A stretch of 7,754 nucleotides of DNA, from positions 1 to 7,754 of the forward strand of contig JAEOTJ010000476.1 of the NCBI GenBank assembly GCA_016839905.1, given 5' to 3'. The notes below the pieces were generated by a model. That model saw nothing but the letters and a program-made list of their open reading frames with translations, did no database searches and had not been told where the DNA came from. Of the stretch, positions 1 to 6,245 are shown piece after piece (position 1 is the first letter of the stretch; each line of letters starts with the position of its first letter). The position numbers and the translations under genes are program-made. The stretch is from Promethearchaeota archaeon. GTDB lineage: Archaea > Asgardarchaeota > Lokiarchaeia > Sigynarchaeales > SOKP01.

Positions 1-31
1 TATTTTTTATTTAATTTGTTTATTTTAATAA

Positions 32-148
32 TTAGATACTATTCATTGTAATGTAATCAAATCCTAATTTTGCTGAAAACCAACCAAAACCTATTAGAGC
101 AACAATTATGAGTAATTTTCGATACATTTTTATTCTGGATTGAATCAT
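32..148 (-). CDS. Small single-pass membrane peptide (hypothetical)
   Basis: A 38-residue ORF read on the minus strand from ATG at 148 to TAA at 32-34. Residues 1-11 are basic (R5, K7, R10, K11). A hydrophobic stretch from about residue 12 to 24 (LLIIVALIGFGWF) is followed by a short polar tail ending MNSI, so it would make one membrane helix with a positively charged N-terminus. A second in-frame ATG at 127 would give 31 residues and keep the helix. No Shine-Dalgarno sequence is visible. It is divergent from the ribbon-helix-helix gene and shares a 134-base intergenic region with it. I do not recognise a family. It could be a chance ORF in AT-rich DNA; the charge-then-hydrophobic order is the only argument for it being real. 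Confidence 0.35.
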   Translation of the reverse strand: MIQSRIKMYRKLLIIVALIGFGWFSAKLGFDYITMNSI

Positions 149-193
149 TTTAAAAATATTACGAAAAATGCACTAATCTTAGGATCAGATTTT

Positions 194-245
194 ATTCAAT
201 TTAGATAAAAAAATAGGCTTATAAAATATCTATTCATTCAATTTA
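194..245. repeat. Pair of 10-base direct repeats flanking a TATA-like motif
   Basis: ATTCAATTTA occurs at 194-203 and again at 236-245, 42 bases apart, one on each side of the TATA-like motif at 220-229. A short inverted repeat, AATCT (175-179) / AGATT (187-191), lies just to the left. Ribbon-helix-helix proteins usually bind repeated half-sites near their own promoter, so these are candidate operator elements for the gene at 283. The AT-richness makes chance a serious alternative. Confidence 0.25.
220..229 (+). promoter_or_regulatory. Candidate archaeal TATA box for the ribbon-helix-helix gene
   Basis: TATAAAATAT lies about 55-60 bases upstream of the ATG at 283. Archaeal transcription usually starts about 25 bases downstream of the box, so this predicts a start near 250 and a leader of about 30 bases. 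The same 10-mer is present in two other intergenic spaces of this window (3493-3502 and 7412-7421). No convincing BRE is seen directly upstream. Confidence 0.35.
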
Positions 246-282
246 ATAAATCTCAGAAAAAATGAGGAAGTTTTGATTAGAA

Positions 283-441
283 ATGGGAGATAAATATAAT
301 ATAAAAATACCACGAGAGCTTGCGGAATTATTCCAACAATATATTGATAAGCATAAGGAGTTAGGATACACGACTGTATCGCAATTCATTTTGGAAGTCC
401 TTAGAAATGAAGCAAAAAGAATTATTGATGAGTTTAAATGA
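283..441 (+). CDS. Ribbon-helix-helix (CopG/MetJ-Arc type) DNA-binding protein
   Basis: A 52-residue protein with the layout of a minimal ribbon-helix-helix DNA-binding domain. A short beta-strand (YNIKI, residues 5-9) ends at P10, helix A spans about residues 11-26, and a turn G28-Y29-T30-T31 leads into helix B (VSQFILEVLRNEAKRIIDEF, about 32-51). The 'IP.EL' opening and the 'LGY.T.SQF' turn are characteristic of archaeal members. Such proteins bind DNA as dimers through the N-terminal strand and typically act as repressors or as antitoxins that autoregulate. No toxin partner of known type follows. The ATG at 283 is the first start after an in-frame TGA at 274-276; GAGGA at 264-268 is a distant, weak ribosome-binding site. 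It lies on the same strand as, and 28 bases before, the 41-residue ORF that leads into the ATPase-PRTase gene. It may therefore regulate that locus, which is inference. Confidence 0.78.
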   Translation: MGDKYNIKIPRELAELFQQYIDKHKELGYTTVSQFILEVLRNEAKRIIDEFK

Positions 442-469
442 AATATAATATAAGATTATTGAATTAAAT

Positions 470-595
470 ATGAAAGAACTTGAAGATATAACTTATTCTG
501 AATTAAAATTATTACCAATAAAAGAGTTTGTACCTTTATATGAAAATGATTTAAATAAGATCTATGATGTAAAATTAAATACTCTATTTAGGTGA
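470..595 (+). CDS. 41-residue hypothetical ORF coupled to the ATPase-PRTase gene
   Basis: The ORF runs from ATG at 470 to TGA at 593-595 and encodes an acidic-to-neutral, non-membrane peptide: residues 1-20 read MKELEDITYSELKLLPIKEF and the end reads VKLNTLFR. Its stop overlaps the GTG start of the next gene in a GTGA arrangement (592-595), the usual geometry of translational coupling. The composition looks protein-like and the peptide has helix-forming segments, but I recognise no family. No ribosome-binding site is evident before the ATG. It could be a genuine small partner protein, a leader peptide controlling the downstream gene, or the stump of an N-terminal extension separated by a frameshift from the 920-residue protein, since the frames differ by one. 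The sequence alone does not decide between these. Confidence 0.4.
   Translation: MKELEDITYSELKLLPIKEFVPLYENDLNKIYDVKLNTLFR
542..558 (+). promoter_or_regulatory. Weak candidate BRE/TATA element ahead of the ATPase-PRTase gene
   Basis: An A-rich BRE-like stretch (GAAAATGA) is followed by TTTAAATA, all inside the 41-residue ORF. It would place transcription start near 580, about 12 bases before the GTG at 592. It is weak: similar strings are frequent in DNA this AT-rich. Confidence 0.2.
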
Positions 596-3354
596 AGGCT
601 ATTATATCACAGTATTTTTATCAAGATCGAATTTATATTCAGAAGATGTCAAAAAATAACAGAGATAAATTATTTGTTGAAGTTGATCAAGAAGATTTAA
701 AATCTAATATTTTCATTCCAATTTATAATCTTGATAAATCTGGTTCTTATTTTTTTGGAAAGAGGTTCGCAATTTTAGGAGATTTTAAAATTGGTAAAAC
801 GGAATTAGGAAAATTCATTAATTTTAAAATGGAGGATTATTATGAAGATTGTATTTGTATTACTATAAATTCTCAAATGGTTCAATATTTAAATGTAAAA
901 GAGATACATTTATGGGTTTATGAACAATGGCTTTTAAAATTAATGCAAGTAAATAATCCAGATTTAGAAAACATTGTGAAAAAAGTCTCTAATAAATTTA
1001 TACAAGATAGGGGTCAATCCATTCAAAATATATCAAATGAATTAGATAAAATATTTTTAATAAGTGAAATATATAAAAATTACCTGAAAATCAAACCTGA
1101 AGCTAAATTTGTTGTAGAATTTGACCAAGCAAATATTATAACTGATGAAGATCAATTTACTCCCTTCTATGAATTTTGGCGATATTTTCAAGGCTTTTGG
1201 GAGGATGATAATTATTTCTCAGAAATTCCATTATTTATTTTTGTGATAGGTCATAAAAATTGGATTAATTTTGCTACATTAAAAAATCCAAGTGGAAGAG
1301 GTGTATTTGATAAATATATATCATATAATTATTGGAATACAACGGATATTCACGAATTATTTAAAAAAAGATTAAATTATGCCATAAAGAATGAATATAA
1401 AAAGGAATTAATGGAATATTTTTTATGTCCTGGGATTATTGATTTTTTTGGAAAAAAATTAGGTGAGGTTAGTACTCAAGAATATTTAGATGAATTTTTT
1501 GATGATTATCTCCAAAAGTTCATAAAAGATTATGAGAATAATAAGAGTAAATATAAAGACTTTCTGGATTTCTGTCGTAAAGATATTCGGAAAAAAAAAT
1601 ATGATAATACTTATTTTGACGATGTTGAACGTATTTTTACAGGAACTCCTGCATTGGATTATATGCCTGTATTTCGATTTATTAGTCAAAATCAAGATAA
1701 GAAATGGTTTGATGAATTATTCTTATTAATTGAAGACATTTATGATAAGCACTCTATTAGTTTTGACTCAAAAGGTTTAAAAAATTATAAAAATTTAACT
1801 CATCAATTTATCTATTATAATTTTGCGTTATCTGCATTATCAAATAAGAAACCTAAATATAATCCTCCTCTCTTTCATGATTATGAGGGGAAATTGGCAC
1901 TTGATTCTGCATTCAGTAGGTGTTTAGATGCAATTCCTCATGGACTTCAAGGTCCCGTCTCTAGATTAAAAAGATTTGTAAAGTCAGAAAGAATATCTCG
2001 AATCATATTTAACAAGGATTTAAATGATAAAGAAATGCGAATATCCTTGAGAAATCTCATTCAAATTTCTGACGAAATCTTCGCAATAATTCAAAAATGG
2101 TATATAAATGAATATCTAGGTATAATCAGTAGCAATGAAAAAATGAATAGTAATAATCTGATTCCATTTGATAAGATAAGAAAAACCATATTTAAATTAA
2201 ATGATTTATATAAAGGAAAACTCACCAATTGGGCTATTTTTGATAAAGAAGCAAGAATAATAACTCCTCTTTTAATGGGAAAATATTTTCCTAAAAATTC
2301 AATATTTATATCACAACTTAATTTAAAAAAATTGGAACAGCTTAAAAATAATATAGATTCCCCTAAAACATCAAATATAACAATAGTTCAAGCAACTTTT
2401 GAAATTCTAAATGAATATCTCTCTCAGATTAATGATTTCAATGAAAAATTAATTAAAAAGAATCAGATAATAGATAATAGTTCTCAAATTACAACAGAAG
2501 ATCAAATCTTAAAGGAACTAATAAATAAAGTAAAAAAATATAAAGATAAGGAATTAGAATTATCAGATTTTAAAATCTTTTTAGATCAGATTAAGGAATT
2601 TGTTAAAAATCCTTCAGATTATTCTGAAATTAGAGAACAAATGGTTAAATTACTAAAACGCATAAAAAATTATTATTTTACATTCGAACAAATGGCTAAA
2701 ATTCTAAATAATAAAATTGAGGAGGTAGTTCCAGAACAAGGATATTATTTCGTAATTCTAGATGATTCTTGGAATCATAGTAATTTATTTTGGACATATT
2801 ATATGGATAAAATGGTTAAAATTAATGGATATAAAAGTAAGATTTATAAATCTACTGAATTAATTGAAAAGCTTAAAGAAATTAATATTGATGAGAATAA
2901 TGAAAAATGTTTGATTTTTATTGATGATCTAATTGGAACAGGAAATTCATTTATTAAATCATATAAAAAATATTTTGAGAAAGATTTTGAAATAATAGAA
3001 GAAAATAAAAAAAGGAATGTTAAAATATATTTAATTGCCGGAGTAGGTTCTATCGAATCAATGGAAAAAATTTCAAATCAAACTTTAGTAAATAAAGATA
3101 GAATCCGCTATTCTAAAATAATAAAAAAAAAAGATAAAGCATTTTATAAAACTCATTGGTCAGATACCATTAAATTAAATAAATTTAAGAATTTTTTAAT
3201 AAAATTAGATAATGAGAATTGGAATGGTTATGGTAATCAAGAGTTCCTTGTAGTTTTTGAATGGAGCGTCCCTAATAATACAATAAGTTGCTTATGGAAA
3301 GATAATATCAAGATTAAGAATAAAAAATGGAAACCTCTTTTTCCAAGAAATTGA
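592..3354 (+). CDS. P-loop ATPase fused to a phosphoribosyltransferase-like domain
   Basis: A 920-residue, probably cytosolic two-enzyme fusion. Walker A is clear at residues 63-70 (GDFKIGKT) and is followed by a Walker B-like strand FVVEFD at 173-178. A hydrophobic strand PLFIFVIG near 213-220 could carry sensor 1. Residues about 330-720 are mostly helical, with no recognised domain, and may be the sensing region. The C-terminal part, about 730-920, carries the PRPP-binding signature of type I phosphoribosyltransferases, CLIFIDDLIGTGNS, with D778, D779, G782-T783-G784 and S786 all intact. PRTase-like domains of this kind, joined to STAND-type or other P-loop NTPases, have been described in prokaryotic conflict systems (the PRTase-CE type); I place it there by architecture only. 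The GTG at 592 directly follows an in-frame TAG (589-591), so nothing longer is possible. An in-frame ATG at 646 (residue 19) is an alternative start. A run of ten A at 3123-3132 is a possible slippage or assembly-error site. The substrate is unknown. Confidence 0.92.
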   Translation: MKAIISQYFYQDRIYIQKMSKNNRDKLFVEVDQEDLKSNIFIPIYNLDKSGSYFFGKRFAILGDFKIGKTELGKFINFKMEDYYEDCICITINSQMVQYLNVKEIHLWVYEQWLLKLMQVNNPDLENIVKKVSNKFIQDRGQSIQNISNELDKIFLISEIYKNYLKIKPEAKFVVEFDQANIITDEDQFTPFYEFWRYFQGFWEDDNYFSEIPLFIFVIGHKNWINFATLKNPSGRGVFDKYISYNYWNTTDIHELFKKRLNYAIKNEYKKELMEYFLCPGIIDFFGKKLGEVSTQEYLDEFFDDYLQKFIKDYENNKSKYKDFLDFCRKDIRKKKYDNTYFDDVERIFTGTPALDYMPVFRFISQNQDKKWFDELFLLIEDIYDKHSISFDSKGLKNYKNLTHQFIYYNFALSALSNKKPKYNPPLFHDYEGKLALDSAFSRCLDAIPHGLQGPVSRLKRFVKSERISRIIFNKDLNDKEMRISLRNLIQISDEIFAIIQKWYINEYLGIISSNEKMNSNNLIPFDKIRKTIFKLNDLYKGKLTNWAIFDKEARIITPLLMGKYFPKNSIFISQLNLKKLEQLKNNIDSPKTSNITIVQATFEILNEYLSQINDFNEKLIKKNQIIDNSSQITTEDQILKELINKVKKYKDKELELSDFKIFLDQIKEFVKNPSDYSEIREQMVKLLKRIKNYYFTFEQMAKILNNKIEEVVPEQGYYFVILDDSWNHSNLFWTYYMDKMVKINGYKSKIYKSTELIEKLKEINIDENNEKCLIFIDDLIGTGNSFIKSYKKYFEKDFEIIEENKKRNVKIYLIAGVGSIESMEKISNQTLVNKDRIRYSKIIKKKDKAFYKTHWSDTIKLNKFKNFLIKLDNENWNGYGNQEFLVVFEWSVPNNTISCLWKDNIKIKNKKWKPLFPRN

Positions 3355-3427
3355 ATTTTTATTTTAAATATTGAAACATATTTTTCATAATTGTTATTTA
3401 AAAAAATTAAGTAAATCTAAATATTTG

Positions 3428-3449
3428 ATTCTTATCTTTTTCTTGTTTT
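3428..3449 (+). terminator. Pyrimidine-rich terminator after the ATPase-PRTase gene
   Basis: A T-dominated tract (TTCTTATC then T5, C, TTG, T4) lies 75-95 bases past the stop at 3354. Shorter T runs at 3356-3360 and 3362-3365 directly follow the stop. Archaeal termination commonly uses such oligo-T tracts without a hairpin, and no hairpin is seen here. It would make the downstream pair of genes a separate transcription unit. Confidence 0.35.
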
Positions 3450-3490
3450 ACACTTCCGAAATAATATTAAATTGATAATAAATCTAAAAC

Positions 3491-3502
3491 TTTATAAAAT
3501 AT
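3491..3502 (+). promoter_or_regulatory. Candidate TATA box for the GHKL ATPase / methyltransferase-like pair
   Basis: TTTATAAAATAT is the best TATA match in the 278-base gap (3355-3632) and contains the 10-mer also found at 220-229 and 7412-7421. The predicted start is near 3520, giving a leader of about 110 bases. A weaker alternative, TTAATATTTAT around 3581-3592, would give a leader of about 20 bases that still includes the ribosome-binding site. The rest of the gap shows no ORF or RNA gene. Confidence 0.3.
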
Positions 3503-3617
3503 TGTAATTGAAATATAACTATTCAAAATCAAGGAAGTCTTTAATTAAGAAAAGTATTCCAAAATAGGGAAATTAATTGAATTAATATTTATTTTCTCTA
3601 ATTGTTTAAAATTTAAA

Positions 3618-3622
3618 AGGTG
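3618..3622 (+). promoter_or_regulatory. Shine-Dalgarno site of the GHKL ATPase gene
   Basis: AGGTG, complementary to the CACCU core of the archaeal 16S 3' end, sits 10 bases before the ATG at 3633. It is the clearest ribosome-binding site in the window and supports that start; no other in-frame start codon is close upstream. Confidence 0.55.
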
Positions 3623-3632
3623 TCATTTATAT

Positions 3633-5294
3633 ATGAAAACAGGACAAATATTAACATTAAAACCAAAAATGGGAATAATCCCTGAAGTCACTAAACAGAA
3701 TTATGAAACAATAGCTCAACAATTAAGGGAACTAATAACAAATTCATTAGATGCTGATGCTACAAAAGTATATATCACAGTTCAACCCGACGGAAAATTC
3801 ACTGATTTATTAATAGCAGATGATGGAATTGGAATGGATGAAGATGTTTTTACTGAAGAATATTTAGCTTTAGGGGGTAGTAAAAAATATGATATGCCAG
3901 ATCAGATAGGTAGAATAGGGATTGGATTTTTAGCATGTGCTCCACTTTGTAGGTATATTGAAATTCATACTCGGCGAAAAGATAGTAATATGGCTTTTAT
4001 CGCTAGGATTGATGTTAATAAATTATTTAAAGAAAGTTTTAGGTATGAAGAAATGGAATCCCATGAAGTAGGAAAGATATTAGATGTGTATGAAGATGCT
4101 GATTCAATAGGTCTTAAAAAACATTATACTAGAATCATATTAAAAAAACTAAAACCTGAGGTTCTAGATACTCTAAATAACGCTTCTAATCTGGACCATT
4201 TGATTGATGAATTAAGCAAGATCTTACCTTTAAGATATCCTGATGAATGTGAATTGTATAAACATATAACTCCTGAATTAAAGGAATTACTTCTTGAAGT
4301 TTCAAAACCTTGGAATATTGATATCTATTTTAACGGAGAAAAATTAAGAAGAAGGGTTTATGGTGACATTGAAGGTGAAAAATTTAAGGTGGTAATGGAA
4401 CTTAAAAATGAAAGAGCTGAAATAGGTCCAGGAAGAGTTGTTGGTTATTTTATTGAAAATACTAAAAGGTTAAAGAATTGGAATGGTTTAATTTCAAGGT
4501 CCCATAATGTCGCAGTAGAGTATAACGGTTTTTTAGGATGGTATAAACGTCCTGCCGCTTTACCTAAAATTACTGGAGAGCTTTTTTTACAAGATTTAAA
4601 TAAAAATAAAGCTATGAATATCACTCGAAATGCATTTAATGAAGCTGATGAAGATTTCTTGAATTTAAGGAATTACATATATAAAAAATTAGATTACTTT
4701 ACGAGTAAGGTCTATAAGCGTACTTATACAGCTTCTGAGATTAATAAGGTAATCCGAAAAAAGAAAGCAATAAAAAAAGACTTAACAACAATCTCTAAAG
4801 CAATTTCAAAACCAAAAGCCAAAAAGAAACCAACTCAAAAAAAGATAATAAAAAAACCAGTTGTAAAAAAAAAAGCAATGGATTTATCAAAAATAGAGAT
4901 AGCAAAAAAATTTGGGGATGTTGAAGTAAGGATTGTGGACGAGACGCCTAGTAAGAGTAAAAAAGGGTACGATATCGAATGGAAAGGTGAAGATGGTACA
5001 GAACCCGTTGTTCTAATTAAAAAAGATTTAATTCGTGAAGTAGGGGCTGATTTAAAAATAGAAAATCAAACTTTTAAGGTATATTTTATCGAGGATGAGG
5101 ATTCTTCTTCACCTTGTAGAATAGATTTCAATAAAAACGAAGTTGATTTTAATATTTCACATCCTTCTTTAAAGTCTAAAAATGAAAAAATTATGGCTTT
5201 TGTATTTCTCTTAACTTTTTTTTATGATAAAGTGGAGTCGAAGGAGGAATATAGAAAAAAGATCATTGATAGTTTATCAGATATCGGAGATTAA
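3633..5294 (+). CDS. GHKL (Hsp90/MORC-like) ATPase with lysine-rich linker
   Basis: A 553-residue protein. The N-terminal GHKL nucleotide-binding fold has all its motifs: the catalytic and Mg-binding helix E33-L-I-T-N37-S-L-D40-A41, the adenine-binding DDGIGM at 63-68, and the ATP-lid glycine box GRIGIGFL at 93-100. The linear motifs resemble Hsp90, MORC and MutL rather than histidine kinases, and no phospho-acceptor histidine domain is visible. Residues about 130-370 probably form a transducer-type region. Residues about 376-415 are a highly basic linker of K/KK/KKK clusters with a few P and Q, likely disordered and able to bind nucleic acid. Residues 416-553 form a separate mixed alpha/beta domain with a 'DFNISHP' stretch near 505-515, reminiscent of the asparagine-histidine-proline segment in some defence-associated GHKL proteins (weak resemblance). 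GHKL dimers close on ATP and act as clamps or switches. The next gene starts 3 bases after the stop, so the two are surely co-transcribed. A run of ten A at 4865-4874 falls at the end of the linker. Confidence 0.93.
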   Translation: MKTGQILTLKPKMGIIPEVTKQNYETIAQQLRELITNSLDADATKVYITVQPDGKFTDLLIADDGIGMDEDVFTEEYLALGGSKKYDMPDQIGRIGIGFLACAPLCRYIEIHTRRKDSNMAFIARIDVNKLFKESFRYEEMESHEVGKILDVYEDADSIGLKKHYTRIILKKLKPEVLDTLNNASNLDHLIDELSKILPLRYPDECELYKHITPELKELLLEVSKPWNIDIYFNGEKLRRRVYGDIEGEKFKVVMELKNERAEIGPGRVVGYFIENTKRLKNWNGLISRSHNVAVEYNGFLGWYKRPAALPKITGELFLQDLNKNKAMNITRNAFNEADEDFLNLRNYIYKKLDYFTSKVYKRTYTASEINKVIRKKKAIKKDLTTISKAISKPKAKKKPTQKKIIKKPVVKKKAMDLSKIEIAKKFGDVEVRIVDETPSKSKKGYDIEWKGEDGTEPVVLIKKDLIREVGADLKIENQTFKVYFIEDEDSSSPCRIDFNKNEVDFNISHPSLKSKNEKIMAFVFLLTFFYDKVESKEEYRKKIIDSLSDIGD

Positions 5295-5297
5295 TGG

Positions 5298-6245
5298 TTG
5301 AGTGTATTGGAGGGTAGCTTATTTGAAAGTAAAAATAAGCAACAAGTAAGGGAGGAACTTTGGGAACCATGTTTCGAAATAAGGAACTCAAGACTTTCAA
5401 TGAGGAAACGTAATAAGCGTCCAATAAGATATCTTTGCTTTCCTGGAGGAAAAGCGTTATTTTTAAGATATTTACTCGAGAAAGATCATATAAATGAACG
5501 TTCTATAATTGTAGGAATTGAAGAAAATCGAAGTCTTAAGGGGCAGATTGAAGAATTATTCCAACAAGAACTGAAGTTAAAAAAGGCAATTATGGTTGGT
5601 GATAAAAAATATCAGAATATTGTTAAAAATCATAAGCAATTAAATGAAAAGTACCCTTTTGATATAATAAATCTTGATATAAACGGTTCTTACCATTCGT
5701 TGTCTAATAGAAATCAAGAAGCAATATATATTATTGCCTTACAGTATCTACTCATTCAACAAAATATAAATTTTAAAAGATATAATTATATGGAAAATGA
5801 TTTTTACTTACTTATAACATCTAATTTAGAAAAGACTAGACTTCCTGAAGATATTATTATTGAGAAATATGGCGGGGATTTAACGTTGTATTTAAAAAAT
5901 GAAGTTCTCAATCAATACAGAAAATTAGGGAATCATATCATAGAAAAATATTTAGAGAATGAGGTCACAGGAGAACGGGAAATATTTAAAGTGTCAATAC
6001 ACAGTACTGTTTTAAGAATAATTAATCAATGCTCTCAATTTTTCACAATTAAGTTAGATTATAGACCAATATGTTATAGAAATCAAGGAGATACTTCAAA
6101 GATGGTTGCTATGAGATTTATATGCGAGAAAATTAAAAGTGCTCCTAGTACAAATGGAAAATTGCTTGAGTCGAGAAATGTGAATATGAATAAATCAATA
6201 GATTTAGTAGAATCAACTAGATTTTTACCTGACCCTGAATCTTAA
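5298..6245 (+). CDS. Rossmann-fold, class I methyltransferase-like protein
   Basis: A 315-residue protein whose first half looks like a class I methyltransferase fold. A first strand and glycine loop IRYLCFPGG lie at 43-51 (the G-rich SAM-binding position), followed by a second strand with acidic end IIVGIEEN at 70-77, strand FDIINLDING at 121-130 at the motif IV position, and a further strand FYLLITSN at 169-176. The glycine loop is PGGK rather than the usual GxGxG, and no canonical NPPY or DPPY target-base motif is seen. It may be a divergent methyltransferase, or a Rossmann protein that only binds a nucleotide ligand. Residues 180-315 are unassigned. The start is TTG, 3 bases after the preceding gene's stop, with GGAG at 5286-5289 eight bases upstream; a second in-frame TTG at 5307 is possible. 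An ATG at 5294 overlaps the previous stop but leads to only seven codons. The 3' end overlaps the convergent radical SAM gene by 29 bases. Confidence 0.85.
   Translation: MSVLEGSLFESKNKQQVREELWEPCFEIRNSRLSMRKRNKRPIRYLCFPGGKALFLRYLLEKDHINERSIIVGIEENRSLKGQIEELFQQELKLKKAIMVGDKKYQNIVKNHKQLNEKYPFDIINLDINGSYHSLSNRNQEAIYIIALQYLLIQQNINFKRYNYMENDFYLLITSNLEKTRLPEDIIIEKYGGDLTLYLKNEVLNQYRKLGNHIIEKYLENEVTGEREIFKVSIHSTVLRIINQCSQFFTIKLDYRPICYRNQGDTSKMVAMRFICEKIKSAPSTNGKLLESRNVNMNKSIDLVESTRFLPDPES

Noticed and set aside
283..595. Ribbon-helix-helix antitoxin with the 41-residue ORF as its toxin
   Set aside because: The 41-residue product shows no RelE, PIN, MazF or other toxin features and is shorter than known partners. 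I keep the pair as regulator plus unknown ORF.
1486..1695. 69-codon open frame on the minus strand inside the ATPase-PRTase gene
   Set aside because: It lies wholly within a well-supported long gene and its Phe/Ile-rich product is what the complement of Lys/Asn/Asp-rich AT DNA gives. No start signal or recognisable motif.
1532..1729. 65-codon open frame on the plus strand, shifted relative to the ATPase-PRTase gene
   Set aside because: A shadow of the real frame; the main frame continues unbroken with sensible protein through this stretch.
5294..5317. ATG at 5294 overlapping the GHKL stop (TAATG) as the start of the next gene
   Set aside because: It reaches a TAG after seven codons; the long frame needs the TTG at 5298 or 5307.
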